A model generated the notes under the pieces. It made no database searches. It was not told where the DNA came from and saw only the letters and a program-made list of their open reading frames with translations. A DNA stretch of 64,000 nucleotides from Segatella albensis DSM 11370 = JCM 12258 (GTDB lineage: Bacteria > Bacteroidota > Bacteroidia > Bacteroidales > Bacteroidaceae): assembly GCF_000426565.1 (NCBI RefSeq), contig NZ_AUFP01000002.1:248001-312000 (forward strand). The letters run 5' to 3'. Of the stretch, positions 1-6,026 are shown piece after piece. Positions within the stretch are counted from its first letter, which is position 1. Each line of letters starts with the position of its first letter. A program made the translations under genes and the position numbers.

Positions 1-1
1 A

Positions 2-1756
2 GAACAACTCTATTCATATTTAAGAGCTCTTCCTGCTGATAGGTTAAAGTCATCAGAAGTTCTGTATACGGCTCCTGCCAAATATCAGGTTAGAGGTTCT
101 GTGATCAATATCGTATTGGACCAAGAAATAAAGAAAGAAAATACTTTTCAGGGAAACTTAATTTCAAAATATATTCAAGAGCATGATGCAAGTTTTGTAG
201 AGGGTAGCAATATAATATATAAAGATAAAGGATTCTCGCTAGATCTTTTATATAATTACAGTCATAATGATAATTATGGGACAACGTATGAAACATCAAT
301 CCATACACTTAACGACAATAGTGTCCATAATATCTCAACACTAGAAACCCTAGAAAAAATAAACAATTCTCATCTTTGGAGATTTGATTTAAATTATCAA
401 TGGAAAGATAAAAATAATATAGCATTTACTTATAATGGAAATTATAATAATAACAATTCTCGCGAATACCTAGTGGGTAATATTAATTCAAATAATATAC
501 CGACTTCAACGAATTTCCTGCATGATATGAGTTTATCATTTTCTTCACCTATAGGTATTACCGCTAATCTGGAATATACTTATTACAAGACGCCTTCATC
601 GCAGAATCTTACAAGTGTACTCCCAACAGGTGTTCTTAATTTCAAATCAAACGAACAACAACGAATAAGGAGATGGACTGCTGATTTCAGTCATGACTTC
701 AAGGTTTCAGAATCTCTTGATATGAATTATGGATTATCTTATATACATAGTGTTGATAATAGTTGGCAGGAATATCAAGAAACAGGAGAAAATACTGTAT
801 CTCATTTCTCTGATATTAATAGTCGACATGAAGAGCATATATTGGATATCTTTGCTGGAACTGAAATGAATCTTAATAAGAATATCGAATTAGAGTTGTC
901 TTTAGCTGCCGGATATTATCATAATTTTTCTTGGCATAAGTGGAGATTATATCCAACCGCAATACTTACGTATTCTCCTAATAGTACCCACTATTTACAG
1001 TTCGGCTTTAGCAGTGACAGGACCTTTCCTGAATACTGGAAATGTGGGAATTTCTCAGATTACTCAAATGGTGGATACAATGAAATTGTTGGCAATCCGA
1101 TGTTAAAGCCGTCTGATGAATATAGCTTACAGATAGAATACCTTTTACATCGTAAATATAATTTTCTACTGTGGTATAATTATAATAATGATTATTTTAT
1201 TCAGACTCAATATCAGCAGCCAGATAGACTGACAATAACCTATAAGTGCTTGAATCTTGATTATCAAAGACAAATAGGGTCTAGTTTCTCATTTTCGTCG
1301 GATATTAAAAGGTTCTGGAATTTTAGAACTTCAATGATGGTTGTATGGCAGAATGAAAAATGCAGTCAATACTATGACATTTCATTTAATAGAAGTATAT
1401 TATGGAGTATGTTGAATATAAGGAATACATTTAAATTGATCACTGATAGACTATTTCTTAGTTTAGATGGTAAATTCCGCACTAAAGCAATACAAGCTAT
1501 ATATGACCTACCATCTTCTGGTAATGTAGATATTAATATTGTGTATAAATTCCTTAAGAAAAAGGCAAGCATAAAATTGTATTGTAATGATTTGTTTGAA
1601 ACTTCTTCTATAAATCCTATCATAAATTATTGTGGACAAAACTTGAATATGAAGTTTTCATGTTACCGCCAGATGGGTATTACTTTCTCTTATAACTTTG
1701 GGAATTACGAAAAGAAAGAAAGAAAAAAGATAGATACTACTAGATTTAAAAATTAG
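2..1756 (+). CDS. Outer-membrane beta-barrel (TonB-dependent receptor-like) protein, 5'-truncated
   Basis: The reading frame is open from the left edge, so this is the C-terminal part of a larger protein. The first residues visible (…LPADRLKSSEVLYTAPAKYQ, then VRGSVINIVL) are the end of a TonB-type plug domain. About 550 residues rich in aromatic and alternating polar/hydrophobic strands follow, as in the Outer_beta_barrel family of Bacteroidetes. It would sit in the outer membrane. It resembles the barrel protein encoded at 8225-10531, which belongs to a RiPP operon, so this gene may be part of a similar locus to the left; that is inference. The gene is visibly AT-rich compared with the core genes. 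Its stop overlaps the convergent DUF5675 gene by 11 bp. The internal GTG at 101 lies inside the plug and is not a plausible start. Confidence 0.8.
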   Translation, partial: EQLYSYLRALPADRLKSSEVLYTAPAKYQVRGSVINIVLDQEIKKENTFQGNLISKYIQEHDASFVEGSNIIYKDKGFSLDLLYNYSHNDNYGTTYETSIHTLNDNSVHNISTLETLEKINNSHLWRFDLNYQWKDKNNIAFTYNGNYNNNNSREYLVGNINSNNIPTSTNFLHDMSLSFSSPIGITANLEYTYYKTPSSQNLTSVLPTGVLNFKSNEQQRIRRWTADFSHDFKVSESLDMNYGLSYIHSVDNSWQEYQETGENTVSHFSDINSRHEEHILDIFAGTEMNLNKNIELELSLAAGYYHNFSWHKWRLYPTAILTYSPNSTHYLQFGFSSDRTFPEYWKCGNFSDYSNGGYNEIVGNPMLKPSDEYSLQIEYLLHRKYNFLLWYNYNNDYFIQTQYQQPDRLTITYKCLNLDYQRQIGSSFSFSSDIKRFWNFRTSMMVVWQNEKCSQYYDISFNRSILWSMLNIRNTFKLITDRLFLSLDGKFRTKAIQAIYDLPSSGNVDINIVYKFLKKKASIKLYCNDLFETSSINPIINYCGQNLNMKFSCYRQMGITFSYNFGNYEKKERKKIDTTRFKN

Positions 1757-2156
1757 AATGAATCAACCAAAGAAGGCGAAGCATGATTACTTCGCCTTTA
1801 TAGTTTGCGGTCCTTAGATTCCGCATTAGCATCTCCATGGCAACCCTACTGTTGTCGAGTCGCCCCTTCTCCAAGTTCCACCCTACAAGGATGCAGCCCC
1901 TCGTATCCTTCACCGTGTTGCCCGGATGGATACGGATGCCCTCATAGCCCGGAACATTCATCAGCTGAGGCAATATTCTGTGAAAACGCGACGACATCGT
2001 GAGATGTACGGCATAAGTGCCACGGGGAATACAAGGTTTGCCCAAAGCGATATTCTCAGGTAGCTCCAGCGTGTCACAGAGATACACACCATTGATATAC
2101 ATTCTGCCAATGGTATAATCCGAGCGCAGCGCAATACGAAAGATATCTATGTTCAT
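1746..2156 (-). CDS. DUF5675 family protein
   Basis: A 136-residue protein matching the DUF5675 pattern: an N-terminal beta-rich segment (SDYTIGRMYINGVYLCDTLE), an IPRGTYAV strand, then a conserved IRIHPGN…GCILVG core. DUF5675 proteins occur in Bacteroidales and phage genomes, often at the end of HU/smalltalk clusters where an N-acetylmuramoyl-L-alanine amidase can occupy the same position. A cell-wall-related role is suspected from that exchange but is not demonstrated. It is the last gene of a minus-strand run (rep, DUF4248, HU, smalltalk, DUF5675) and starts 14 bp after the smalltalk stop. Family assignment is from motif recognition only. Confidence 0.75.
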   Translation of the reverse strand: MNIDIFRIALRSDYTIGRMYINGVYLCDTLELPENIALGKPCIPRGTYAVHLTMSSRFHRILPQLMNVPGYEGIRIHPGNTVKDTRGCILVGWNLEKGRLDNSRVAMEMLMRNLRTANYKGEVIMLRLLWLIHSNF

Positions 2157-2170
2157 GATTCCCTACCCCA

Positions 2171-2281
2171 TTATATCGCCTTGCATGAAGCTACGCCCCA
2201 TGAACCGATTATCGCTGATAACACCGTGATGACAAAGCGGATGATCTCCGCCCAAGTTTGTCTCTTCGACTCTAAACTCAT
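2171..2281 (-). CDS. Smalltalk-like small membrane peptide
   Basis: A 36-residue peptide: a short basic N-terminus (MSLESKRQTWAEI), one hydrophobic segment (IIRFVITVLSAIIGSWGV) and a terminal ASC motif followed by KAI. This is the layout of the very short smalltalk proteins found between HU-like and amidase/DUF5675 genes in Bacteroidales. The cysteine after the hydrophobic stretch resembles a lipobox. A longer frame is open upstream to 2416, but its extra 45 residues are not family-like, so the internal ATG at 2281 is preferred. The molecular function is unknown. Confidence 0.65.
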   Translation of the reverse strand: MSLESKRQTWAEIIRFVITVLSAIIGSWGVASCKAI

Positions 2282-2486
2282 AATATTTTTTTTTGTTGAG
2301 CACCCTCCGAGAGGGCGGATACCCATGTTCGACATTTCGTTGATAAGGAAAGACCGGCAGTGCCGATAGTTCCTCAAGACCGTGTGTATTGTTTCCGATG
2401 ACATCATCTTCGTCATCCCCGTGTGGTCCTGTCGCTACCCTGTCCGCTACCGGCCGATAAAGGAGAAAGTTCTCCCGGAGAGGCGA

Positions 2487-3071
2487 TTAGACCTCAGAGC
2501 CACCCTTCTCTCCGGACTCCTCGGAACCGCCACCCTGGGTGGTACCGCCTGCTGGCTCACCACCATGTTCAGAGCCACCATTTTCCTTCTTGCCCTTGGC
2601 TTTCGCCTTAGCCTTAGCTTCGGCCAAGTCGACGGTATTCTTGCCATCCTTCTCAGCCTTGGCAGCAGCTTTCTGAGCAACACGACTGGCCACCTGCTCA
2701 AATTCCATATTCGTGAAGATACCCTTCAGATCATCACCCGGAACAAACTGGATGTTAACTCCCTTGATATTAGAAGCAGCGTTAAACTTATCCGCACTAT
2801 CCGCACCGACGCTGTTAATCTGCAAACGGAACTTACCCAAGTCGCCAAGGCATATCTGATTGCCTCGTTTCAGTTCTCTTATCAGATTCTCCACCGTAGA
2901 GATCAACACCGCAGTGACATCAGCACGACTCAGAGTGGTCTGACTGGAGATACTCTCAGCGAAAGCTTTGATGTCGATGTTGTCTCTCACTTGGGCACGA
3001 GCATAAAACTTAGGAACCTTGTTGGTGCTCAAAGTTGGAACAAGTTTAGTAACACTGTAATCTACTGGCAT
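2487..3071 (-). CDS. HU-family (HU-HIG type) DNA-binding protein with long low-complexity tail
   Basis: Residues 1 to about 130 form a Bacteroidetes-type HU-like domain. It starts MPVDYSVTKLVPTL, contains the AFAESISSQTTLSRADVTAVL helices that pair in HU dimers, and the core GDLGKFRLQI. HU-like proteins bind and bend DNA. The C-terminal 50-60 residues change first to a Lys/Ala-rich stretch (EAKAKAKAKGKK) and then to a Gly/Glu/Ser-rich acidic tail, giving a bipolar charged extension that could modulate DNA binding. A -7 box lies at 3151-3158, with a 60-bp phased repeat array immediately upstream. It is the third gene of the rep-DUF4248-HU-smalltalk-DUF5675 run. Confidence 0.85.
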   Translation of the reverse strand: MPVDYSVTKLVPTLSTNKVPKFYARAQVRDNIDIKAFAESISSQTTLSRADVTAVLISTVENLIRELKRGNQICLGDLGKFRLQINSVGADSADKFNAASNIKGVNIQFVPGDDLKGIFTNMEFEQVASRVAQKAAAKAEKDGKNTVDLAEAKAKAKAKGKKENGGSEHGGEPAGGTTQGGGSEESGEKGGSEV

Positions 3072-3150
3072 ACGCTAAAAATTTAGATAAACTATAGCCA
3101 CGTGTTAGGGCTTACGCCCACATGGCACATCCGTTTTTCGAATGCGATGG

Positions 3151-3158
3151 CAAAGATA
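3151..3158 (-). promoter_or_regulatory. -7 box of HU gene promoter
   Basis: On the minus strand this reads TATCTTTG, an exact match to the Bacteroidetes -7 consensus TAnnTTTG. It would start transcription near 3145, giving a leader of about 75 nt before the HU start at 3071. No good -33 TTTG is seen at the usual spacing; the phased repeat array occupies the region just upstream. Confidence 0.6.
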
Positions 3159-3180
3159 CAACATCCCCAAATCCCAATGC

Positions 3181-3240
3181 TGCGATTTGTTGCGATTTGC
3201 TGCGATTCGCAACGAAATGATGCGAAATGATGCGAAAAAG
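3181..3240. repeat. Six 10-bp phased repeats upstream of HU promoter
   Basis: Six consecutive 10-bp units with no spacing: TGCGATTTGT, TGCGATTTGC, TGCGATTCGC, AACGAAATGA, TGCGAAATGA, TGCGAAAAAG. The exact 10-bp period puts every unit on the same helical face. The array fills the gap between the DUF4248 stop (3243) and the HU -7 box (3151-3158). It looks like a multimeric protein-binding site controlling HU transcription; this function is inference. Confidence 0.75.
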
Positions 3241-3242
3241 CA

Positions 3243-3461
3243 TTAAGGTTCGCCCAAATATTCCTCGATGAGCTTCACCTCCTTAGGGGTGAAGTAATTG
3301 CCATACTTCTTATATCCATTCTTCAACAGTTCCGAGTTTAGATCAGAACATCTCTTGATGACGCGCATCAGATCCGTACGTGCAATACTTGGAGTTGATG
3401 CATTTGGAAAGTAGCACTGAGCTAACTCTGATTTTAAAATCATACCCTTTTTTACTTCCAT
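3243..3461 (-). CDS. DUF4248 domain-containing protein
   Basis: A 72-residue protein beginning MEVKKGMILKSELAQCYFPN, with a central basic helix (TDLMRVIKRCSDL) and an FTPKEVKLIEEYLGEP end, matching the DUF4248 family. The family is small and predicted to bind DNA because of its helix-turn-helix-like pattern. In Bacteroidales it commonly precedes an HU-like gene, as here. Upstream lie a 9-bp inverted repeat (3484-3517) and the iteron array (3573-3672), so the protein or Rep may act there. Function is unproven. Confidence 0.75.
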   Translation of the reverse strand: MEVKKGMILKSELAQCYFPNASTPSIARTDLMRVIKRCSDLNSELLKNGYKKYGNYFTPKEVKLIEEYLGEP

Positions 3462-3483
3462 AAAAAAATGTTTTTACGTCTAT

Positions 3484-3517
3484 CTTAGTGTAATATCTTA
3501 ATACTATCTACACTAAG
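3484..3517. promoter_or_regulatory. Inverted repeat upstream of DUF4248 gene (candidate operator)
   Basis: CTTAGTGTA (3484-3492) and TACACTAAG (3509-3517) are perfect 9-bp inverted arms around a 16-bp AT-rich centre. A TAATATCTTA decamer occurs inside the repeat (3491-3500) and again just outside it (3518-3527). The position immediately upstream of the DUF4248 start suggests an operator. Nothing in the sequence identifies the binding protein. Confidence 0.5.
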
Positions 3518-3572
3518 TAATATCTTAGGTACCGGCAACATACTAGTACTCAATAAGTTACAACGCTGTAAA

Positions 3573-3672
3573 TGTACACTTTGGTAATAAGCTACCGGCC
3601 TTTATGTACAGATTGGTAACTCTGTGTGTACAGATTGGTAACTTTTTTACCCCTTCATGTACAGATTGGTAA
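3573..3672. repeat. Four 15-bp iterons (TGTACAGATTGGTAA)
   Basis: Three exact copies of TGTACAGATTGGTAA at 3605-3619, 3627-3641 and 3658-3672, and one variant (TGTACACTTTGGTAA) at 3573-3587. All are in the same orientation. Start-to-start distances of 32, 22 and 31 bp are close to three, two and three helical turns. Directly repeated, helically phased sites beside a Rep_3-like initiator gene (3680-4723) are the hallmark of an iteron replication origin or its relic. Confidence 0.75.
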
Positions 3673-3679
3673 GTGGGGG

Positions 3680-4723
3680 CTAAATCCAATGCCCGAGGAT
3701 ATCACTGAATGCCTTTCTGAGATAAGCATACGCCATGAAAACCTTGTGCTGAGATCTATTCTCGGCCATCCTCCTCTCACCATTCTGGATCGCATGCACT
3801 ATCGCCTCTTTATCCTGATAGTGGACAGTAGCCAAGAGGCGAGCAGTCTGCTCTCCGGTCAAGTCAAAGATCCTTTGCAACTCATTGAAGAGTTTTTTGC
3901 GCAGAATGCCATCGACAAACTTGTTTTCCGCTACCTCCTCTTTAGATTCTTCAAACTTCAACAAGAATTCCAGTCCCTTAATCTTTTGTTTTCCGGTAGT
4001 AGGATTTATCTCCATGCACTTTTTGTAATTGAAAGAGAATCTGAGATAGTGCTCCCTGAAGAGTTCATCCATCTCCCCTTTAGCCCGATCGATGTATTTC
4101 ATTCGGATAGAATTCGAGGCTGCTATCTTCGTGTTTGGACACAACAGTTGAATCAGTTTATTCCAAGTGACCCTACAGTTACCCATAGACACCCAACAAG
4201 CGAGATAGAGATACAGTCGGACGGTATGTAGACTTTTCATTTTCTGTATGGCCTCTAGACTGATGTTATGGACACCGAAATCGAGACGGAGCATCAAGAA
4301 TATCACGTCGCGAGGGAAACGGAAGCTCACCATGTGTTCTTCCGGCAAATCGATGACCTCAGCCAGACGAGGGAACTCCCGATAGCACGTTTTCCTTGTC
4401 TGGGGATTGATGTACGGGTAACAGAACGGCGTAGACGAGATCTTCATAGCCTCATTACCAATACGGCAATAGTGAGATTGTACAGGATCGATTTCTCTGT
4501 AATGAATTTTCACCTCATAACACTCATCAGGTTTCATGTAATATAATTTTACAAGAGATTTCGGAACAAGCCTTGTCCTGTGATATTCCATTACATTATC
4601 AAAGATGGGTTTCATCTTACTCAGTGCGCAACAGCACATATATTCGCCAAGTTTTGTATAGTTGGCTTTAGCACGTCCCATGCCTCCTGGTATAGTCATA
4701 TACTTCAATATTTTTCTCGCCAT
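3680..4723 (-). CDS. Replication-initiator-like (Rep_3/RepB-type) winged-helix protein
   Basis: A 347-residue protein. Residues of roughly 135-270 have the Rep_3 signature: a beta strand and helix (FRFPRDVIFLML), then a helix carrying the SLHTVRLYLYLACW element equivalent to the SKYSxRLYELL motif of plasmid initiators, then a second winged-helix segment (NCRVTWNKLIQLLC). Such proteins bind iterons as monomers and autoregulate as dimers on an inverted repeat. Both kinds of site are present: iterons at 3573-3672 and a 9-bp palindrome over the promoter at 4816-4837. The N-terminal 60 residues contain an unusual CCC run and are not recognised. No partition or mobilisation gene is adjacent, so this may be a chromosomal relic or a regulator rather than a working plasmid origin. 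Assignment is from motif shape. Confidence 0.6.
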   Translation of the reverse strand: MARKILKYMTIPGGMGRAKANYTKLGEYMCCCALSKMKPIFDNVMEYHRTRLVPKSLVKLYYMKPDECYEVKIHYREIDPVQSHYCRIGNEAMKISSTPFCYPYINPQTRKTCYREFPRLAEVIDLPEEHMVSFRFPRDVIFLMLRLDFGVHNISLEAIQKMKSLHTVRLYLYLACWVSMGNCRVTWNKLIQLLCPNTKIAASNSIRMKYIDRAKGEMDELFREHYLRFSFNYKKCMEINPTTGKQKIKGLEFLLKFEESKEEVAENKFVDGILRKKLFNELQRIFDLTGEQTARLLATVHYQDKEAIVHAIQNGERRMAENRSQHKVFMAYAYLRKAFSDILGHWI

Positions 4724-4815
4724 TATGTTATTTTATTATAACGCGGCTAAACGTAGTAACTTGGCGATGTGCCAGGCGAGTTTGCAACGCTTTGCGTTTG
4801 TCACGTATGATTTAT

Positions 4816-4837
4816 TTTGTACCTACAAAGGTACAAA
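4816..4837 (-). promoter_or_regulatory. Palindromic operator over the -7 box of the rep-like gene
   Basis: TTTGTACCT (4816-4824) and AGGTACAAA (4829-4837) are perfect inverted arms separated by 4 bp. On the minus strand the right arm contains TACCTTTG (4826-4833), an exact -7 box for the rep-like gene starting at 4723. The arm shares TGTAC with the iteron TGTACAGATTGGTAA. This is as expected for autoregulation by a Rep_3 initiator dimer; regulation itself is inferred. Confidence 0.6.
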
Positions 4838-4948
4838 AATTTGATGAGATATACAAGAAAATCGAGTAAAAAAAATACTTTCGTTTTGTATATTTTTTTA
4901 GTCCTATTTTATTCTCATTTTCTACTTCTTCTATCAGATATAAAAAAC

Positions 4949-5036
4949 GCAATTAACTTCGTAAGCTGATGCAGTTAACTTCGTAAGCTGACGCAGTTAA
5001 CTTCGTAAGCCGATGAAGTTAACTGCGTAAAATGAT
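4949..5036. repeat. Four 22-bp tandem repeats (GTTAAC-centred family)
   Basis: Contiguous 22-bp units start at 4949, 4971, 4993 and 5015. Units 2 and 3 read GCAGTTAACTTCGTAAGC plus a 4-bp variable end. The fourth unit carries the reverse orientation (GAAGTTAACTGCG), so units 3 and 4 form a 13-bp perfect inverted repeat. The same sequence family recurs at 44835-44878. There are no spacers, so this is not a CRISPR array. Confidence 0.8.
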
Positions 5037-5231
5037 GCTATTGACGATGCGAAAAGGGAGACACACCTCAAGTCGGGTACCACCCTTAAAATCATAACCT
5101 ACACCTATGAAAAACTTACAGTTTGTTATTATTGACATACATAAATAACAATACTTATTATTTATACACCTGTTTAGTTACAAATTGAAAAGGTCGAGGT
5201 TCATATTTTAATGATACTTCCGAGATTTGTC

Positions 5232-5351
5232 TCATGATAACACATAAAATAATTTGTACTGAACACAATAACTCGCAAGAAAAACCAGAGCCAAGTCAAA
5301 AACAAGTAAGCAAGAGTTGAATATCTTCGCTTTCTTAAGTTTAGCCTTCAT
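5232..5351 (-). pseudogene. Gene remnant with one hydrophobic segment
   Basis: On the minus strand a frame is open from about 5451 to the stop at 5232. It reads …FEYIVFYRNRRYIEIFAEV, then MKAKLKKAKI, FNSCLLVFDLALVFLAS and a short tail. The coding-like composition and a membrane-type segment suggest the C-terminal end of a lost protein. Only the internal ATG at 5351 could start it, giving 39 residues. Family not recognised. It lies between the 22-bp repeats and direct repeat copy 1. Confidence 0.3.
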
Positions 5352-5456
5352 TTCGGGAGTACCACTTTGGCTGTGGACTTCGGCAAAAATTTCAATGTAT
5401 CTCCTATTACGGTAAAATACGATGTATTCAAAAGAAACCGGAGAAATTCATGATTA

Positions 5457-5659
5457 ATTAGCTTAATTGTTGAGCGCAAAGTTATCTCAAATTATCAAGA
5501 AAGAGAAATTTTAGTTGAATAATGTTACACCTTTATTCAAAGAAGGTATAAAAGTCTGCATATTAGTCATTTACAAGATATATTAAGAATACGTTTTTGA
5601 GAACAAATATCTACAATTATAAAACGGGATGAAACACTTTGAAACAAAATTCTGTCTTT
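5457..5659. repeat. Direct repeat copy 1 flanking the RiPP operon
   Basis: This segment is near-identical, in the same orientation, to 12618-12846. The match starts at ATTAGCTTA, includes about 32 identical bases around CTCAAATTATCAAGAAAGAG, and ends with about 60 identical bases finishing at TTCTGTCTTT. Copy 1 lacks a 25-26-bp block present in copy 2 after TTTTAGTTG. Beyond the two ends the flanks are unrelated. The two copies bracket the RiPP operon. Confidence 0.85.
5477..5508 (-). promoter_or_regulatory. Orphan promoter in direct repeat copy 1
   Basis: On the minus strand: TTTC (5505-5508), a 20-bp spacer, then TAACTTTG (5477-5484), matching TAnnTTTG. The element is conserved in copy 2, where it lies upstream of the RiPP precursor. 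Here it points into the gene-poor region and no intact gene follows within 700 bp, so it appears orphaned. Confidence 0.5.
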
Positions 5660-5750
5660 CCCGGATGTAGTTGACTGTCATTTTTCTTAAAAAGTTGACA
5701 CTTTAACTAGAATCGTTTACACTCTTTCTGATTTGAGAGATACCATAAAA

Positions 5751-5781
5751 GGACAGCATCAACCGAGGTTGACAACTGTCC
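5751..5781 (-). terminator. Hairpin downstream of the RiPP operon
   Basis: GGACAG (5751-5756) pairs with CTGTCC (5776-5781), and inside it TCAACC pairs with GGTTGA. On the minus strand the stem is followed by TTTT. This fits a modest intrinsic terminator for the RiPP operon, about 55 bp after the stop of the truncated hlyD-like gene. Confidence 0.5.
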
Positions 5782-5836
5782 ATCGAAGAAATAGTTCTTA
5801 TTTGTAATATTTAGTTATCCTTTGTTGATACAACTA

Positions 5837-6019
5837 TCAATTTCTGCTAGCTAACAAATCATTGCAATACATACCATATATGATAAGTGCAATGATCAAG
5901 AGCAAGACCGCAAGGATCGTTGTCCCATTTCGTATAAAGAAAGGCGGTCTTCCACTAATGATCTTACGAACTTTATCACTACGAATCTCTATTTTCTCCA
6001 ATTCATTACTCTTATCCAT
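5837..6019 (-). pseudogene. Truncated HlyD-family membrane-fusion protein (N-terminus only)
   Basis: A 60-residue product: a short hydrophilic start with IEIRSDKVRKIISGRPPFF, then one transmembrane helix (TTILAVLLLIIALIIYG) and an unrelated tail ending LLASRN. The charged EIRSDxVxxII-G-PP segment followed by a membrane helix is the N-terminus of Bacteroidetes HlyD adaptors that partner C39 ABC exporters. The rest of the adaptor (coiled coil, lipoyl and beta-barrel domains, normally 350 or more residues) is missing. It starts 7 bp after the exporter gene, exactly where the adaptor gene is expected. The truncation point lies within 200 bp of direct repeat copy 1, which suggests a deletion. A functional small membrane protein cannot be excluded. 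Confidence 0.65.
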
Positions 6020-6026
6020 ATACCGT

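Larger units (their letters stand above)
4724..5836. other. Gene-poor repeat region between rep module and RiPP operon
   Basis: About 1.1 kb without a convincing full gene. From left to right: the rep operator (4816-4837); an AT-rich stretch around 4860-4925; four 22-bp tandem repeats (4949-5036); a minus-strand gene remnant (5232-5351); one copy of a direct repeat shared with 12618-12846 (5457-5659), which carries a minus-strand promoter; and a terminator-like hairpin (5751-5781). The density of repeats and fragments suggests several past insertions or deletions. Confidence 0.7.

Noticed and set aside
2382..3086. Long plus-strand frame (234 codons) opposite the HU-like gene
   Set aside because: It is the antisense shadow of a recognisable HU-family gene; its translation has no family-like features.
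3626..4231. Plus-strand frame of 201 codons over the rep 3' half
   Set aside because: It begins inside the iterons and is antisense to the Rep-like gene; no coding signal of its own.
4949..5036. Short regular repeats that could suggest a CRISPR array
   Set aside because: The 22-bp units are contiguous with no spacers, and no cas genes are in the window.
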